DNA from: Luteococcus japonicus
GTDB lineage: Bacteria > Actinomycetota > Actinomycetes > Propionibacteriales > Propionibacteriaceae
NCBI RefSeq assembly: GCF_003752415.1
Contig: NZ_RKHG01000001.1
Location: 992,001 to 1,056,000, forward strand
Direction: 5' to 3'
Length of the DNA: 64,000 nt
A model generated the notes under the pieces. That model made no database searches. It had not been told where the DNA came from and saw only the letters and a program-made list of their open reading frames with translations. Shown here one piece after another: positions 20,974 through 30,442 of this stretch (position 1 is its first letter; every line of letters begins with the position of its first letter). A program made the translations under genes and the position numbers.

Positions 20974-21169
20974 CCTTGCCCTTGTGGGGTTCGACGCGCG
21001 TCGCGCGGGGGCAGGAATCCTGGGTACGACTTTCGGAGGAAGGCCCACACGTCACGAAGAGTTTTGGGTAGCGCGCCAATTTGTGCAGCGCGCCTGACTA
21101 GAGCGGCGTACTGTCTATTCCCGCCAGCTGAGGCCAGGCCCCGTACCCGCGACGAACTTCGCCCGTCGG

Positions 21170-21433
21170 ATGTTGCCGAACCTGGTCACCATCGGCGCCT
21201 CCAGGATCTACCTACCGAGCCACGCGACCCTCTCGAGCCGGGTCGGCATCACCCTGGGCGCCCTCGCTCTCACCGGGCTGGCGACAGCGTGGGGCCTGGA
21301 CACCGAGCTGATCACGCACTGGACCACCTCCCGGAAGCCATTCCTCACAGGCTTCGTGGTCTTCATCGCTGCCTGGTGGTTCCTGGTCCAATGGACCCGA
21401 CCAGCCCTCCACGTACCGCTGTGGACACTCTGA
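21170..21433 (+). CDS. Small hypothetical membrane protein
   Basis: 87-residue open frame inside a 531-bp gap between two minus-strand genes. It has two hydrophobic stretches (VGITLGALALTGLATAWGL and FLTGFVVFIAAWWFLVQW). No ribosome-binding site is visible before the ATG and the frame is open for 22 more codons upstream to a stop at 21101. No family is recognised. It may be a real orphan, a remnant of a longer gene, or chance; the rest of the gap holds the promoter of the kinase gene and two direct AGCGCGCC repeats (about 21072 and 21089). Confidence 0.35.
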   Translation: MLPNLVTIGASRIYLPSHATLSSRVGITLGALALTGLATAWGLDTELITHWTTSRKPFLTGFVVFIAAWWFLVQWTRPALHVPLWTL

Positions 21434-21504
21434 TTCCTGGGCGGAATCCTCCTTGCCTTGGTGTTCGAGCAGCGTGGGTGGGGTCGGCCAGCGCCGTCCG
21501 ACCC

Positions 21505-23247
21505 TCAGGCGATGACGGCGGGCAGCCAGCCACGCACGGAGTTCAGCACTGCCAGTTCATCGGCCTGCAGCAGGTCTTTCCAGACGAGGCTCCGCTCCAC
21601 CAGGCGCCCCTCGTCGAGCAGTTGGGCGCGCAGCACCCCGGGCAGGCACCCGTCGGTCACCTGCGGCGTCACCCACTGACCGTCCACCAGCGCCGCAATC
21701 GTGAAAATCGACGTCTCGGTCACGAATCCCCGCTCGTTGAGGAAGACCACATCGTCCACGTCGGGACGGCGGGCCCGTGCCTCGTCGAGGATCCGACGGT
21801 GCGTCGTCTTCCAGGAGCGCCACGGGTCATCACTGCGCACCCGACGATCGGCCAGGGCAAGACGCACCCGCTCCATCCGCGGTACCGGGCGCGATGTCAC
21901 GTCGGCCCCCGTCTCCCCCAGCGCCACGCGCACCGCACCGTCACCCGGCGTGGGTCGGGCGCTCAGGAAGGCGTCGCGGATCTGCTCGGCGGTCCAGCCC
22001 AGACCCAGTTCTCGGCAAGTCCGCACCCCGCGCTCGACGTGCCGCTCCAGCAGCGGGAAGTCATCATCATCCCAGCGGGCGGTCTCCAGCACGCGCACCG
22101 GTTCGGCGGGCAGGGCATCCAGCACCCGTGACTTGGTGACCAGCTCGTCCCACTCGGCTGCCGGATCCGAGCTCCAGGTGATCCCGCCACCCGCGCCGTA
22201 CCGCACCGTGCCGGCAGACTTGTCGACGCTCGCCGTGCGGATCGCGACGTTGAACGAACCGGCCGATGCGTCGAAGAGCCCGATGCTGCCGCAGTAGATG
22301 CCGCGCGGCCCGGCCTCCAACTCGTCGATGGCCAGCATCGACGCGAGCTTCGGCGCCCCGGTGATGGAGCCGCACGGGAACAGGGCCGTCAGCACGTCGA
22401 CCGCGTCCAGTCCGGCGCGAAGTTCGCCCTCGATCCGGCTCACCAGCTGCCAGACCGTCGGATACCGCTCGGCCCGGCACAGGTCGCTCACCACCACGCT
22501 GCCCGTCGCGCACACGCGCGCCAGGTCATTGCGCAACAGGTCGACGATCATCACGTTCTCCGCAACGTCCTTCTCGCTGGCCAGCAACCCGTCCCGCGCC
22601 GCACGGTCCCCGGAATCGTCCGCGACGGTGGGGGCGGTGCCCTTCATGGGTTCGCAGGCCACCCGGCCGTCGCGCCAGGCCATCATCAGCTCCGGGCTTG
22701 CGCTGGCCACGGCGAAGTCGTCGGTCTCGATGAAGGCGCAGTGGCCGCTCTGCTGGGCCAACGCCAGGTCCCGGTAGAGGCCCTCCACGGAACCGGCGAA
22801 GGAGGACTGCAGCTGGGTGGTCAGGTTGCACTGGTAGAAGTCTCCGCGGGCAATACGCTCCCGAACCTGCTCCACGTCACCCAGATGCCGCCCGCGGCGC
22901 ACTTGAGGCTCCCACTCGCCCACGTGGTAACGGTTGTTCTCAGGCGTCGGCCAGCTCGCGGGCACCGCTCGGGGAGCTTCGGGAAGTACCGCGAACCAGG
23001 CCACCGGGCAGCGCCCTTCGTCACGCTGATGCCACCGAGTCCCGTCCGGCTGGGCGACCAGCACCTGACCCGCCTCGTAGGACAGGAAACCCGCCAGCGT
23101 CGCTCCGCTGGCCAATCGGGAACGGACCTCTTCCAGAACGGGACGCAGCTCATGGGCGGCGTCGGCCCGCAGCACCTCGCACTCCCCGTCGAAGCGCCGG
23201 CAGGTTCCTGCGACGATGTCGTCGAAGCGGAGCGCGACGCGCTCCAC
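21505..23247 (-). CDS. pabB: Aminodeoxychorismate synthase component I fused to aminodeoxychorismate lyase
   Basis: 580-residue two-enzyme fusion for p-aminobenzoate synthesis in the folate pathway. Residues about 1-385 form the chorismate-binding PabB half: GDFYQCNLTTQL, EPMKGTAPT, SEKDVAENVMIVDLLRNDLARV, CGSITGAPK and the RYGAGGGITWSSDPAAEWDE end. Residues about 400-580 are a PLP class IV lyase (PabC): KTTHRRILDEAR contains the PLP lysine region, and VVFLNERGFVTETSIFTIAA and DGCLPGVLR complete it. The glutaminase PabA is not in the window. The gene starts four bases after the tsaD stop, so it belongs to the tail of the t6A operon. Confidence 0.92.
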   Translation of the reverse strand: MERVALRFDDIVAGTCRRFDGECEVLRADAAHELRPVLEEVRSRLASGATLAGFLSYEAGQVLVAQPDGTRWHQRDEGRCPVAWFAVLPEAPRAVPASWPTPENNRYHVGEWEPQVRRGRHLGDVEQVRERIARGDFYQCNLTTQLQSSFAGSVEGLYRDLALAQQSGHCAFIETDDFAVASASPELMMAWRDGRVACEPMKGTAPTVADDSGDRAARDGLLASEKDVAENVMIVDLLRNDLARVCATGSVVVSDLCRAERYPTVWQLVSRIEGELRAGLDAVDVLTALFPCGSITGAPKLASMLAIDELEAGPRGIYCGSIGLFDASAGSFNVAIRTASVDKSAGTVRYGAGGGITWSSDPAAEWDELVTKSRVLDALPAEPVRVLETARWDDDDFPLLERHVERGVRTCRELGLGWTAEQIRDAFLSARPTPGDGAVRVALGETGADVTSRPVPRMERVRLALADRRVRSDDPWRSWKTTHRRILDEARARRPDVDDVVFLNERGFVTETSIFTIAALVDGQWVTPQVTDGCLPGVLRAQLLDEGRLVERSLVWKDLLQADELAVLNSVRGWLPAVIA

Positions 23248-23250
23248 GGC

Positions 23251-24294
23251 TCAGACGAGGATCGTGGAGATCGGCAGGCCGGAATTGGCACCGATGTCCA
23301 TGCTGGACGGCTTGCCGCCCTTCTTGACCACCTCGGAGCCCAGCACGGCGATCATCGCGCCATTGTCCGTGCACAGGCCCGGACGAGGACGGCGCAGCTC
23401 GACGCCGGCCGCGGCCATCCGTTCTTCCAGCAGACCACGCAGGCGGGAGTTCGCGGCCACGCCTCCACCGATCAGGAAGTGCGTCAGCCCGTGGTGCTCG
23501 CACAGGTCGACGGCCTTCGCGGTGAGCACGTCACAGGCCGCCTCCTGGAAGCTGGCCGCGACGTCGTTCAGCGGTACGTCCAGGCCGTCGCGCTCGCGGG
23601 TCTCCACCCAGCGGGAGACGGCGGTCTTGAGCCCGCTGAAGGAATAGTCGAAGCGGTGCTTCTCCAGGTCCTTGCGCGTGGTCAGGCCCCGCGGGAAACG
23701 GATTGCCTTCGGGTCACCCAGCTGGGCAGCCTTGTCGATCACGGGGCCGCCGGGGTACGGCAGGCCCAGCACGCGGGCCACCTTGTCGTAGGCCTCCCCC
23801 GCGGCGTCGTCGATGGTGCCACCCACCTGGACGATGTCGGTGGCGATGTCGTTGACCACCAGCAGCTCGGTGTGCCCGCCGGAGACCAGCAGGGCACCCG
23901 CCGGGGTCGGCAGCGAACCGTGGTCCAGCAGGTCGACGGCCACGTGACCGGCCAGGTGGTTCAGCCCGTAGAGCGGCTTGTTGGTGTAGGCGGCGAGCGC
24001 CTTGGCCGAGGCCAGCCCGACCACCAGGGCACCCATCAGGCCAGGACCGGCGGTGACGGCGATGCCGTCCAGCTCGGAAAGGTCGACGTCGGCTGTGGCG
24101 AGAGCGCGCTCCAGCGCCGGGACCATCGCCTCCAGGTGCGCGCGGGAGGCCACCTCGGGCACCACCCCACCGAAACGCACGTGCTGCTCCACCGAGCTGG
24201 CCACCTCATTGGCCAGCAGCTCGTTGCCGCGCACGATGCCCACACCGGTCTCGTCGCAGGAGCTCTCGATCCCCAGGATCAGCGGTTCACTCAT
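23251..24294 (-). CDS. tsaD: tRNA N6-adenosine threonylcarbamoyltransferase TsaD
   Basis: 347-residue ASKHA-fold enzyme that transfers the threonylcarbamoyl group to A37 of ANN-decoding tRNAs. It starts with [17 protein letters not shown]; the metal-binding histidines are in [21 protein letters not shown] and the late [12 protein letters not shown] motif are intact. It works with TsaB and TsaE, both encoded just upstream in the same operon; TsaC/TsaC2, which makes the substrate, is not here. Its ATG shares one base with the rimI stop (TGATG). Confidence 0.96.
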   Translation of the reverse strand: MSEPLILGIESSCDETGVGIVRGNELLANEVASSVEQHVRFGGVVPEVASRAHLEAMVPALERALATADVDLSELDGIAVTAGPGLMGALVVGLASAKALAAYTNKPLYGLNHLAGHVAVDLLDHGSLPTPAGALLVSGGHTELLVVNDIATDIVQVGGTIDDAAGEAYDKVARVLGLPYPGGPVIDKAAQLGDPKAIRFPRGLTTRKDLEKHRFDYSFSGLKTAVSRWVETRERDGLDVPLNDVAASFQEAACDVLTAKAVDLCEHHGLTHFLIGGGVAANSRLRGLLEERMAAAGVELRRPRPGLCTDNGAMIAVLGSEVVKKGGKPSSMDIGANSGLPISTILV

Positions 24295-24803
24295 CAGTCC
24301 AACCCATCATCACTCAGGCCCGCAGGGCGCTGTGGGGCAAGGGGCGCGGCCATCAGGGTGGCGTGCACGCCCTGCCCGTAGTAGTTCTCGCGACGGCTGA
24401 TCGGCCCGAAGCCGAAGCCCTCGTACAGGGCGATCGCCGCGTCATTGTCCTCGCGGACCTCCAACAGCATCCGCTCGGCTCCAATCGCCCGGGCCCACTC
24501 CATGCCGGCCCGCATCATGTGCTTGGCGGCGCCCTCGCCCCGGTGCTGGCGAGCCACCATGATCCGGTGCAGGTCCGCATCACCTCCACGCAGGTGGTCC
24601 CCATCCGGGGTTGGCACGCACTGGAAGGTGGCCGCGGCCATCACCCGGTCATCGGCGTCGCGTGCGGTGATCACGAAACGGTCATCGGCGTGCATCTCGT
24701 CCAGCCAGGACTGGCGGCCCCAACGCTCCCACGGGTGGAAGGCGCCGGACTCCAGCTCCATGATGGCGTCGACATCGGCCTCGCGGCCCGCCCCGAAGAT
24801 CAT
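24294..24803 (-). CDS. rimI: GNAT N-acetyltransferase, RimI-like
   Basis: 169-residue GNAT enzyme. The acetyl-CoA loop is [23 protein letters not shown], and the C-terminal beta-alpha part [30 protein letters not shown] matches ribosomal protein S18 alanine acetyltransferase. RimI is normally encoded with TsaB and TsaD, as here. ATG 24803 makes an ATGA overlap with the tsaB stop and the stop overlaps the tsaD start, so all are coupled. The Q/R-G-x-G-x-A motif reads [10 protein letters not shown]-like in this protein, with Glu inside the loop, a mild departure. Confidence 0.88.
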   Translation of the reverse strand: MIFGAGREADVDAIMELESGAFHPWERWGRQSWLDEMHADDRFVITARDADDRVMAAATFQCVPTPDGDHLRGGDADLHRIMVARQHRGEGAAKHMMRAGMEWARAIGAERMLLEVREDNDAAIALYEGFGFGPISRRENYYGQGVHATLMAAPLAPQRPAGLSDDGLD

Positions 24804-25483
24804 GGATTGCCCCCCAAGGGCTTGAGGCTCAACCGCTTGCCACTGCTGCTCAGCAGGGTGGACTTGCGGGTGGTTGGCGCCACGGCGTCGGGCTTGCGCA
24901 GGTACATGGCGTCGGATCCGGCGTCCGGCAGCTGGCGCCAGTGGCCGGCCAGCACGCCCGCGTCCAAGCGCTCCGGCCCCCCGGCGGCAAAGAGCTCCGG
25001 GAAGGCGGTGCACCCCGGCCCCGCCAGCGGCAGGTCGGGCAATTCGGCCGGGGCGCTCACCTGCGGCTCACCGATCCGCCGGCCAGCGGCGTCATAACGC
25101 GCCCAGTACAACTCCTTGCGCCGCGCGTCGGAGGCGATCACGAACTCCCCCGCCGGCGCATTCTCGGCGTGGACCCACTGCCACGCGACGACATCGAGGC
25201 TGCACACGCCATGCATCGGGGTGCCGGCCAGCGACGCGATGGTGTGGCCGGTGACGATGCCCACCCGCAGTCCGGTGAACGGACCCGGGCCGAGGCCGAC
25301 GGCCACCTCGGTGATGTCGGCCAGCGTGATGCCGGCCCGCTGGCACATCGCCTGGATCGCCGGGGTCAGCTTCTCGGCATGGCCACGACGGTCGTCGATC
25401 CGATCGCTGGCGACGATCTCACCATCGCGGGCCAATCCAAGGCAGATGTCCGTGGAGGTGTCCAGGGCAAGTGTCCAGGCCAT
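24800..25483 (-). CDS. tsaB: t6A complex protein TsaB
   Basis: 227-residue TsaB, the inactive ASKHA paralogue that scaffolds TsaD. N-terminal WTLALDTSTDICLGLARDGE, the conserved GHAEKLTPAI and VGLGPGPFTGLRVGIVTG identify it. The length is normal for actinobacteria. The ATG shares one base with the stop of the tsaE fusion, and the stop overlaps rimI. It has no nuclease or membrane features. Confidence 0.93.
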   Translation of the reverse strand: MAWTLALDTSTDICLGLARDGEIVASDRIDDRRGHAEKLTPAIQAMCQRAGITLADITEVAVGLGPGPFTGLRVGIVTGHTIASLAGTPMHGVCSLDVVAWQWVHAENAPAGEFVIASDARRKELYWARYDAAGRRIGEPQVSAPAELPDLPLAGPGCTAFPELFAAGGPERLDAGVLAGHWRQLPDAGSDAMYLRKPDAVAPTTRKSTLLSSSGKRLSLKPLGGNP

Positions 25484-26415
25484 CAGAGTTCCTCTCCCAG
25501 GGTGTGCAGGTCCACGCCGTGCCAGCGCTCACCGGTGCCCTGCAGGTAGACGGTTCGGGTTTCGTCCTCGGGGTCCAGGCTGCGTCGGATGTCGATCTGC
25601 AGCACCGAGTTGGACAGTCCCTCGGCCAGTCCGGCGCCCCACTCCACCAGCGTCACCGCATCGGGCAGGGTCTGGTCAAGATCAAGGTCGAACAGTTCGG
25701 CCTCGGAACCCAAGCGGTAGGCATCGACGTGCACCAAGTCCGGCCCCTGGCCACGGCTGTGGTGCACGCGGCTCAACACGAAGGTCGGTGAGATGACCGG
25801 GCCATCGACGTCCAGCCCGGCACCGATCCCCTGGGTCAGGGTGGTCTTGCCGGCACCCAGGTCACCGGAGGCAACGACGACGTCCCCGGCGCGCAGCAGC
25901 CCGGCCAGACGACGGCCCAAGTCCTGCATCTGCTCCCCGGTGGGCACATCCACGAGCGCGGGCAGGTCGGCACCCATCACATGGCCCAGCGGGGCCTCCC
26001 GCAGCACCCGGAAGCCGTGATTGGTCCACCATGCCCGGGTCTCAGGGAATTCCTTGCGACACAGTAGTTCCAGGCGTCGCGCCCCGAGCTCGACGAGCAC
26101 CTCGCCGGCACCGCGCACCATCTCGGCCGCGACCCCGTGGGTGCGCTGGCCGGGCAGCACGCTGACCCGGTGCAGCCCGCCGACCTCGCCGTCCAGACTG
26201 GTCAACAGACAGCCGACCATGCGGCCGTCCACCTCTGCGATGACGCCGGGCGCCTCCGCCAGCCGGGACTCGATGTCGGTCAGGCTGTCCGACAGGGCCG
26301 CGGCCGGCGGGTCCACCTCGGGCCGGGCACCGAATGCCTCATGGATGACGTGCAGCATCGCCGGGGCGTCAGCGGCCTCGGCGATGCGCAGGTCAACCTG
26401 TTCAGGGTTGTTCAC
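25483..26415 (-). CDS. tsaE: GNAT acetyltransferase fused to t6A ATPase TsaE
   Basis: About 310 residues in two modules. Residues about 10-155 are a GNAT-like acetyltransferase: DLRIAEAADAPAMLHVIHEAF, then GLHRVSVLPGQRTHGVAAEMV and the ending RAWWTNHGFRVLREAPLGH. Residues about 160-310 are TsaE: Walker A ASGDLGAGKTTLTQGIG, SPTFVLSRVH, VHVDAYRLGSEAELFDLDLD and LVEWGAGLAE. TsaE supplies ATPase activity to the TsaB-TsaD complex. A RimI-like enzyme is also encoded separately two genes down, so the fused GNAT is a different acetyltransferase. GTG 26415 is used; TTG 26427 in frame is an alternative and neither has a strong ribosome-binding site. Confidence 0.88.
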   Translation of the reverse strand: MNNPEQVDLRIAEAADAPAMLHVIHEAFGARPEVDPPAAALSDSLTDIESRLAEAPGVIAEVDGRMVGCLLTSLDGEVGGLHRVSVLPGQRTHGVAAEMVRGAGEVLVELGARRLELLCRKEFPETRAWWTNHGFRVLREAPLGHVMGADLPALVDVPTGEQMQDLGRRLAGLLRAGDVVVASGDLGAGKTTLTQGIGAGLDVDGPVISPTFVLSRVHHSRGQGPDLVHVDAYRLGSEAELFDLDLDQTLPDAVTLVEWGAGLAEGLSNSVLQIDIRRSLDPEDETRTVYLQGTGERWHGVDLHTLGEEL

Positions 26416-26459
26416 GTCGTCCAACAATACGTCGTGTGGGGTGGGCTGTGGTGCCGCGA

Positions 26460-28844
26460 TCAGCGATCGCGACGCCAGCCCTCGCTGTTGTTGCTGCGAC
26501 CGCCGCCCGCACGGTCGAAGCCGCCACGTCCGCCACGGTCGCGGTCACGGTCGCGGTCGCCGCCGAAGCGACGTCCTCCGCCGCCCTGGCCGCGGTAGCC
26601 GCCGCCCTGGCTGCGGCCGCCGAAGCCGCCACGGCTGCCGCCCTGACGCGGGCCGCGGGCGCCGCCGCCACGCTTGGGGGCAATGATGCGCTCGTACTCG
26701 GCATCCTCGATCGGCACACCGTCCACCGGACGCGCGCCGGTCTTGTCGGCCAGCTCCTCCTCGCCCGGGTGGGCGTTGAGCTGCTCGGCCTTGACGCCGG
26801 CAGCACCCAGCAGGCGCAGCATGGAGCGGCGCTGGTGCGGCAGGCAGATGGAGGCCACGACGCCCTTGGTGCCGGCGCGGGCGGTGCGCCCGGCGCGGTG
26901 CAGGTAGTCCTTGTGGTTCATCGGCGGGTCGATCTCCAGCACCAGGGTCACGTCGTCGACGTGGATGCCACGGGCCGCGACGTCGGTGGCCACCAGGACC
27001 GGCACGGAGCCGTCCTTGAAGGCCGCCAGGATGCGGGTACGGGCGCCCTGGGTGAGGCCACCGTGCAGCGCACCAGCCATCACGCCGGCGGCGCGCAGCT
27101 GCTCGGCAACGCGGTTGGTTCCCATCTGGGTGCGGCAGAACAGCACCGAACGACCCTCACGATTGGCGATCTCCGCGGTGATCAGGTTCTTCTCGTGCGG
27201 CGGGACGTGCAGCAGCACGTGCTCCATCGTCGTCACCGACGCACGGTCGGAATCCACCTCGTGGGTGATCGGGTCGTGCAGGTACTTCTTGACGATCTTG
27301 TCCACGGCACCGTCGAGGGTCGCGGAGAAGAGCAGCCGCTGACCGTCCGAGGGAACGGTGTCCATCAGGGTGGTGACGGCGGGCATGAAGCCGAGGTCGG
27401 CCATGTGGTCGGCCTCGTCGAGGACGGTGACCAGGACCTGGGAGAGGTCCACCGCACCCTGCTCGAGCAGGTCGATCAGGCGGCCGGGGGTGGCCACGAC
27501 GATGTCGACGCCACGCTCGAAGGCGCGCAGCTGCGGGCCGTAGCCCATGCCGCCGGCGATCAGCGTGAGGTCGAGGCGCAGGGTCTTGGCCAGCGGGGCC
27601 AGCACGTCGGCGCACTGCAAGGCCAGCTCGCGGGTCGGCACCAGGACGAGGCCACGGGGGGCTCCGCCGGTCGACTCGGCGGCCGCGATGCGGGTGAGCA
27701 TCGGCAGGCCGAAGCCCAGGGTCTTGCCGGAGCCGGTCTGGCCGCGGCCCAGCACGTCGCGCCCGGCGATGGCGTCGGGGATGGTGGCCGTCTGGATCGG
27801 GAAGGGGCTGGTGATGCCCTGCTTGTCCAGTGCGGCAACGAGCTTTGTGGGAACGCCCAGGGCAGCGAAGCCCTCGGTGGCGACGACGGCGGAGTCATCG
27901 ACTTCGCCGAGGTCGGTGGCCTCCCAGCTCATCTGGTCCAGGTTCTCGCTGGCGGGGCGGTCCTCGCGACGGTCGAAGGAATGACGCTCCTCACGCTCGA
28001 AGCGGGGCTTGTCGTCCCGCTGGAAACGGGGCTTGTCGTCCCGCTCGAAACGGGGCTTGTCATCGCGCCAGGTGCGCTCGTCGGCGGGCACACCGTCACG
28101 ACGATCATCACGCTGGAAGCGGGGACGGTCCTCGCGGTTCGGGCGCTCGGGACGGTCCCACGGCTTGCGCTCGGCGCGGGGCTCCCACTTGGGGCGGGGT
28201 GCCGCGTCGTAGGCGCGGGCGGGACGGTATTCCTTGCGGGGGCCACGTTCGGGGCGCTCGTCCCGGTTGAAGGTACGGCGCTCGCCGCGGTCCTCGCGGT
28301 TGAAGCCACGGTCGTCACGGCCGGCACCGCGGTCGTCGCGCTTGAAGCCCCCGCGATCCTCGCGCTTGAAGCCCCCGCGATCGTCGCGGCTGCGGTCATC
28401 ACGGTTGAAGGGACGACGCTCGCGGTCACCGGAGGGACGCTCGCCGCGATTGTCATAGCCGCGGGACTCGGTGCCACGCTCGACATTGCGGGGGGCGCGG
28501 CCACCGAAGCCACCCTCGCGGGGCTCGTAGGCGGTGAAGTTGCGGCCCTTGGCGTCGCTGCGGCGGGGAGCATCGCTGCGGTAGTCGTCGCGACGCTCGT
28601 AGCCACCCTCGCGGGGGGCACGGTCTGTGCGGTCGTCACGACGGGGAGCGCGGTCGTCACGGGAGGAACGGTCCTCGCGGGGCTCCCACTGCTTGCGGGG
28701 GCCCTTGCCGTAGGCAGCGCGCTTGTCGTCGCTCCAGCGGTTCTTGGCGGCGCCATCAGCCTTGAAGCCCTTGGGGCCCTTCTTGGCGGGCTTGAAACCG
28801 GGGGCCTTGGCCGCCTTGCGGCCGTGCGGAGTGGGACGGGGCAT
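26460..28844 (-). CDS. DEAD-box RNA helicase with long RD/RG-rich ends
   Basis: 794-residue helicase. Residues about 1-305 are disordered and extremely rich in Arg, Asp, Glu and Pro, with repeats such as RDDKPRFE/Q. The core (about 320-680) has the Q motif region GITSPFPIQTATIP, Walker A GRGQTGSGKT, PTRELALQ, VLDEADHMADLGF (the DEAD box), SATLDGAVD, and HRAGRTARAG. The last 80 residues are RGG/GGYRGQGGGG-rich. This resembles actinobacterial cold-shock helicases of the CsdA/RhlE group that unwind rRNA or mRNA and may phase-separate; the N-terminal tail is unusually long. A 434-bp leader precedes it. A three-copy 24-bp repeat at 28003-28067 encodes part of the tail. Confidence 0.93.
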   Translation of the reverse strand: MPRPTPHGRKAAKAPGFKPAKKGPKGFKADGAAKNRWSDDKRAAYGKGPRKQWEPREDRSSRDDRAPRRDDRTDRAPREGGYERRDDYRSDAPRRSDAKGRNFTAYEPREGGFGGRAPRNVERGTESRGYDNRGERPSGDRERRPFNRDDRSRDDRGGFKREDRGGFKRDDRGAGRDDRGFNREDRGERRTFNRDERPERGPRKEYRPARAYDAAPRPKWEPRAERKPWDRPERPNREDRPRFQRDDRRDGVPADERTWRDDKPRFERDDKPRFQRDDKPRFEREERHSFDRREDRPASENLDQMSWEATDLGEVDDSAVVATEGFAALGVPTKLVAALDKQGITSPFPIQTATIPDAIAGRDVLGRGQTGSGKTLGFGLPMLTRIAAAESTGGAPRGLVLVPTRELALQCADVLAPLAKTLRLDLTLIAGGMGYGPQLRAFERGVDIVVATPGRLIDLLEQGAVDLSQVLVTVLDEADHMADLGFMPAVTTLMDTVPSDGQRLLFSATLDGAVDKIVKKYLHDPITHEVDSDRASVTTMEHVLLHVPPHEKNLITAEIANREGRSVLFCRTQMGTNRVAEQLRAAGVMAGALHGGLTQGARTRILAAFKDGSVPVLVATDVAARGIHVDDVTLVLEIDPPMNHKDYLHRAGRTARAGTKGVVASICLPHQRRSMLRLLGAAGVKAEQLNAHPGEEELADKTGARPVDGVPIEDAEYERIIAPKRGGGARGPRQGGSRGGFGGRSQGGGYRGQGGGGRRFGGDRDRDRDRGGRGGFDRAGGGRSNNSEGWRRDR

Positions 28845-29278
28845 GGTGGTACTCACTTCTCTGGGCGCAGTACGCCCGTTGGGGCAGCCGATCATGGCTG
28901 GTTCATCACAAGGAACCGTGGCGCACCAACATGCACTTGCTCTCACGCAGATTGATGGCGACGGTACATGGCACTCGAAGCCATGTTTGGCATCAGGCGC
29001 TCGGGGCGAATTGGTCGCCTCATCCAAGCTGCAACTGATTCGCGTCGTGGGCCAACTACCGCTCCCTCATTCGGGAACGAATTGCCCAACCGAGAGGCAA
29101 CACTACCAGTCAGGGCGTGTTCACCACGAATCCAGCCTGTGATCCGGCTGTGGTGTCCTGCCCCGTTCGTCTGGTGTTCAGATTCGTCAACCCGCGTTCA
29201 GACCCATCGCGAAGTGTTCAGCCCGGTGTCTCCCCAGACTGTCCGGAGGCACAGGAAGTGGGGTCTACCATCGAAAAC
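28845..29278. other. 434-bp divergent intergenic region, helicase / glycosyltransferase
   Basis: No gene is seen. The region is less GC-rich than its flanks. Short repeats of GTGTTCA occur on the plus strand (about 29118, 29173, 29215), near the glycosyltransferase start. A long untranslated leader is usual for cold-shock helicase genes, so the half next to 28844 may be a structured 5' UTR. No known riboswitch was recognised. Confidence 0.5.
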
Positions 29279-30424
29279 GTGAGAGTTGCTTTTGCGGCAG
29301 AGTCCTTCCTCCCCCAGGTCAACGGCGTCACCAATTCCGTCCTGCGGATGCTCGAGCATCTGCAGGCCCAGGGCCACGAGGCCCTCGTCCTGGCACCCGC
29401 CGCCGCCGGCCGGGTCCCCAAGCAGTACGCGGGCTTCCCCGTGGTCACGCTGTCCAGCGTCGGACTGCCCGGATATTCCGACGTCCGCGTCAACACCGCC
29501 CCGCGCTTCATGATCGACCGCACCCTGGCCGACTTCCGGCCCGACGTGGTGCACCTGGCAGCCCCCTTCGCCATCGGCTACAAGGCAGCCCTCAGCGCTG
29601 CCCGCCTGAACATCCCGAGCGTCGGCATCTACCAGACAGAGATCGCCACGTACGCCACCCAGTACGGCTTCCCCGCACTGGAACCGGTCTTCTGGTACCG
29701 GCTGCGGCAGGCCCACCAGTTGGCCACGTTGAACTTCGCGCCCTCCACCTATGCGCGTGACCAGCTGATGGAACAGGGCATCCCGCGGGTGGGGATCTGG
29801 GCGCGTGGCGTGGACTCGGTGCGCTTCCACCCGGACAGGCGCGACGAGGAATTGCGCCGCGAATGGGCACCCAATGGCGAGAAGATCGTCGGCTACATGG
29901 GCCGGCTGGCCGCGGAGAAGCGGGTCCAGGACCTGTCCGCCATCGCCGACATCCCCGGCATCAAGCTGGTCATCATCGGCGACGGCCCGAGCCGGGCCGA
30001 GCTGGAGCAGCAGCTGCCCGGCGCCATCTTCCTCGGCATGAAGGGCGGCGAGGAGCTGCCCCGCTGCCTGGCCAGTTTCGACCTGTTCGTCCACACCGGC
30101 GAACTGGAGACCTTCGGCCAGTCCATCCAGGAGGCGGAGGCAAGCGGACTTCCGGTCATCGCACCGCGACGCGGCGGCCCCATCGACCTGGTCAAGCCCT
30201 CGCACAATGGCTGGCTGTACGAGCCCGGACGTCTGGACCAGCTGCGGGGCCACGTGCTGGACCTGGTGGGCGATGACTTCAAGCGCCAGGCCTTCGGTCG
30301 CACGGCGCGGGCCAATGTGGAGTACCGCACCTGGCCCTTCATCTGCGGCCAGCTGGTGGAGCACTACGAGGAGGCCATCAAGATGGGCGTCCGGATTCCC
30401 CGCCTGACCAATTCAACCCGCTGA
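29279..30424 (+). CDS. GT4 glycosyltransferase (mannosyltransferase-like)
   Basis: 381-residue GT-B enzyme. The N-terminal domain begins VRVAFAAESFLPQVNGVTNSV, as in actinobacterial MgtA/PimB-type alpha-mannosyltransferases, with DVVHLAAPFAIGYKA. The C-terminal nucleotide-sugar domain has VGYMGRLAAEKRVQDL, LVIIGDGPSRAELE and the EX7E region FGQSIQEAEASGLPVIAPRRGGP. It likely adds mannose to a membrane lipid or lipoglycan; acceptor unknown. GTG 29279 is chosen by family alignment; the frame is open 54 codons upstream. It converges with nnr, the two stops being 18 bp apart. Confidence 0.88.
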   Translation: MRVAFAAESFLPQVNGVTNSVLRMLEHLQAQGHEALVLAPAAAGRVPKQYAGFPVVTLSSVGLPGYSDVRVNTAPRFMIDRTLADFRPDVVHLAAPFAIGYKAALSAARLNIPSVGIYQTEIATYATQYGFPALEPVFWYRLRQAHQLATLNFAPSTYARDQLMEQGIPRVGIWARGVDSVRFHPDRRDEELRREWAPNGEKIVGYMGRLAAEKRVQDLSAIADIPGIKLVIIGDGPSRAELEQQLPGAIFLGMKGGEELPRCLASFDLFVHTGELETFGQSIQEAEASGLPVIAPRRGGPIDLVKPSHNGWLYEPGRLDQLRGHVLDLVGDDFKRQAFGRTARANVEYRTWPFICGQLVEHYEEAIKMGVRIPRLTNSTR

Positions 30425-30442
30425 CCGGGTTGGTGTCGTAGG

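Noticed and set aside
26436-28955. 839-codon open frame on the plus strand opposite the helicase gene
   Set aside because: It is Ala/Val/Leu/Gly-rich and arises as the reverse complement of the Arg/Asp-rich tail and helicase core; no family motif and no ribosome-binding site.
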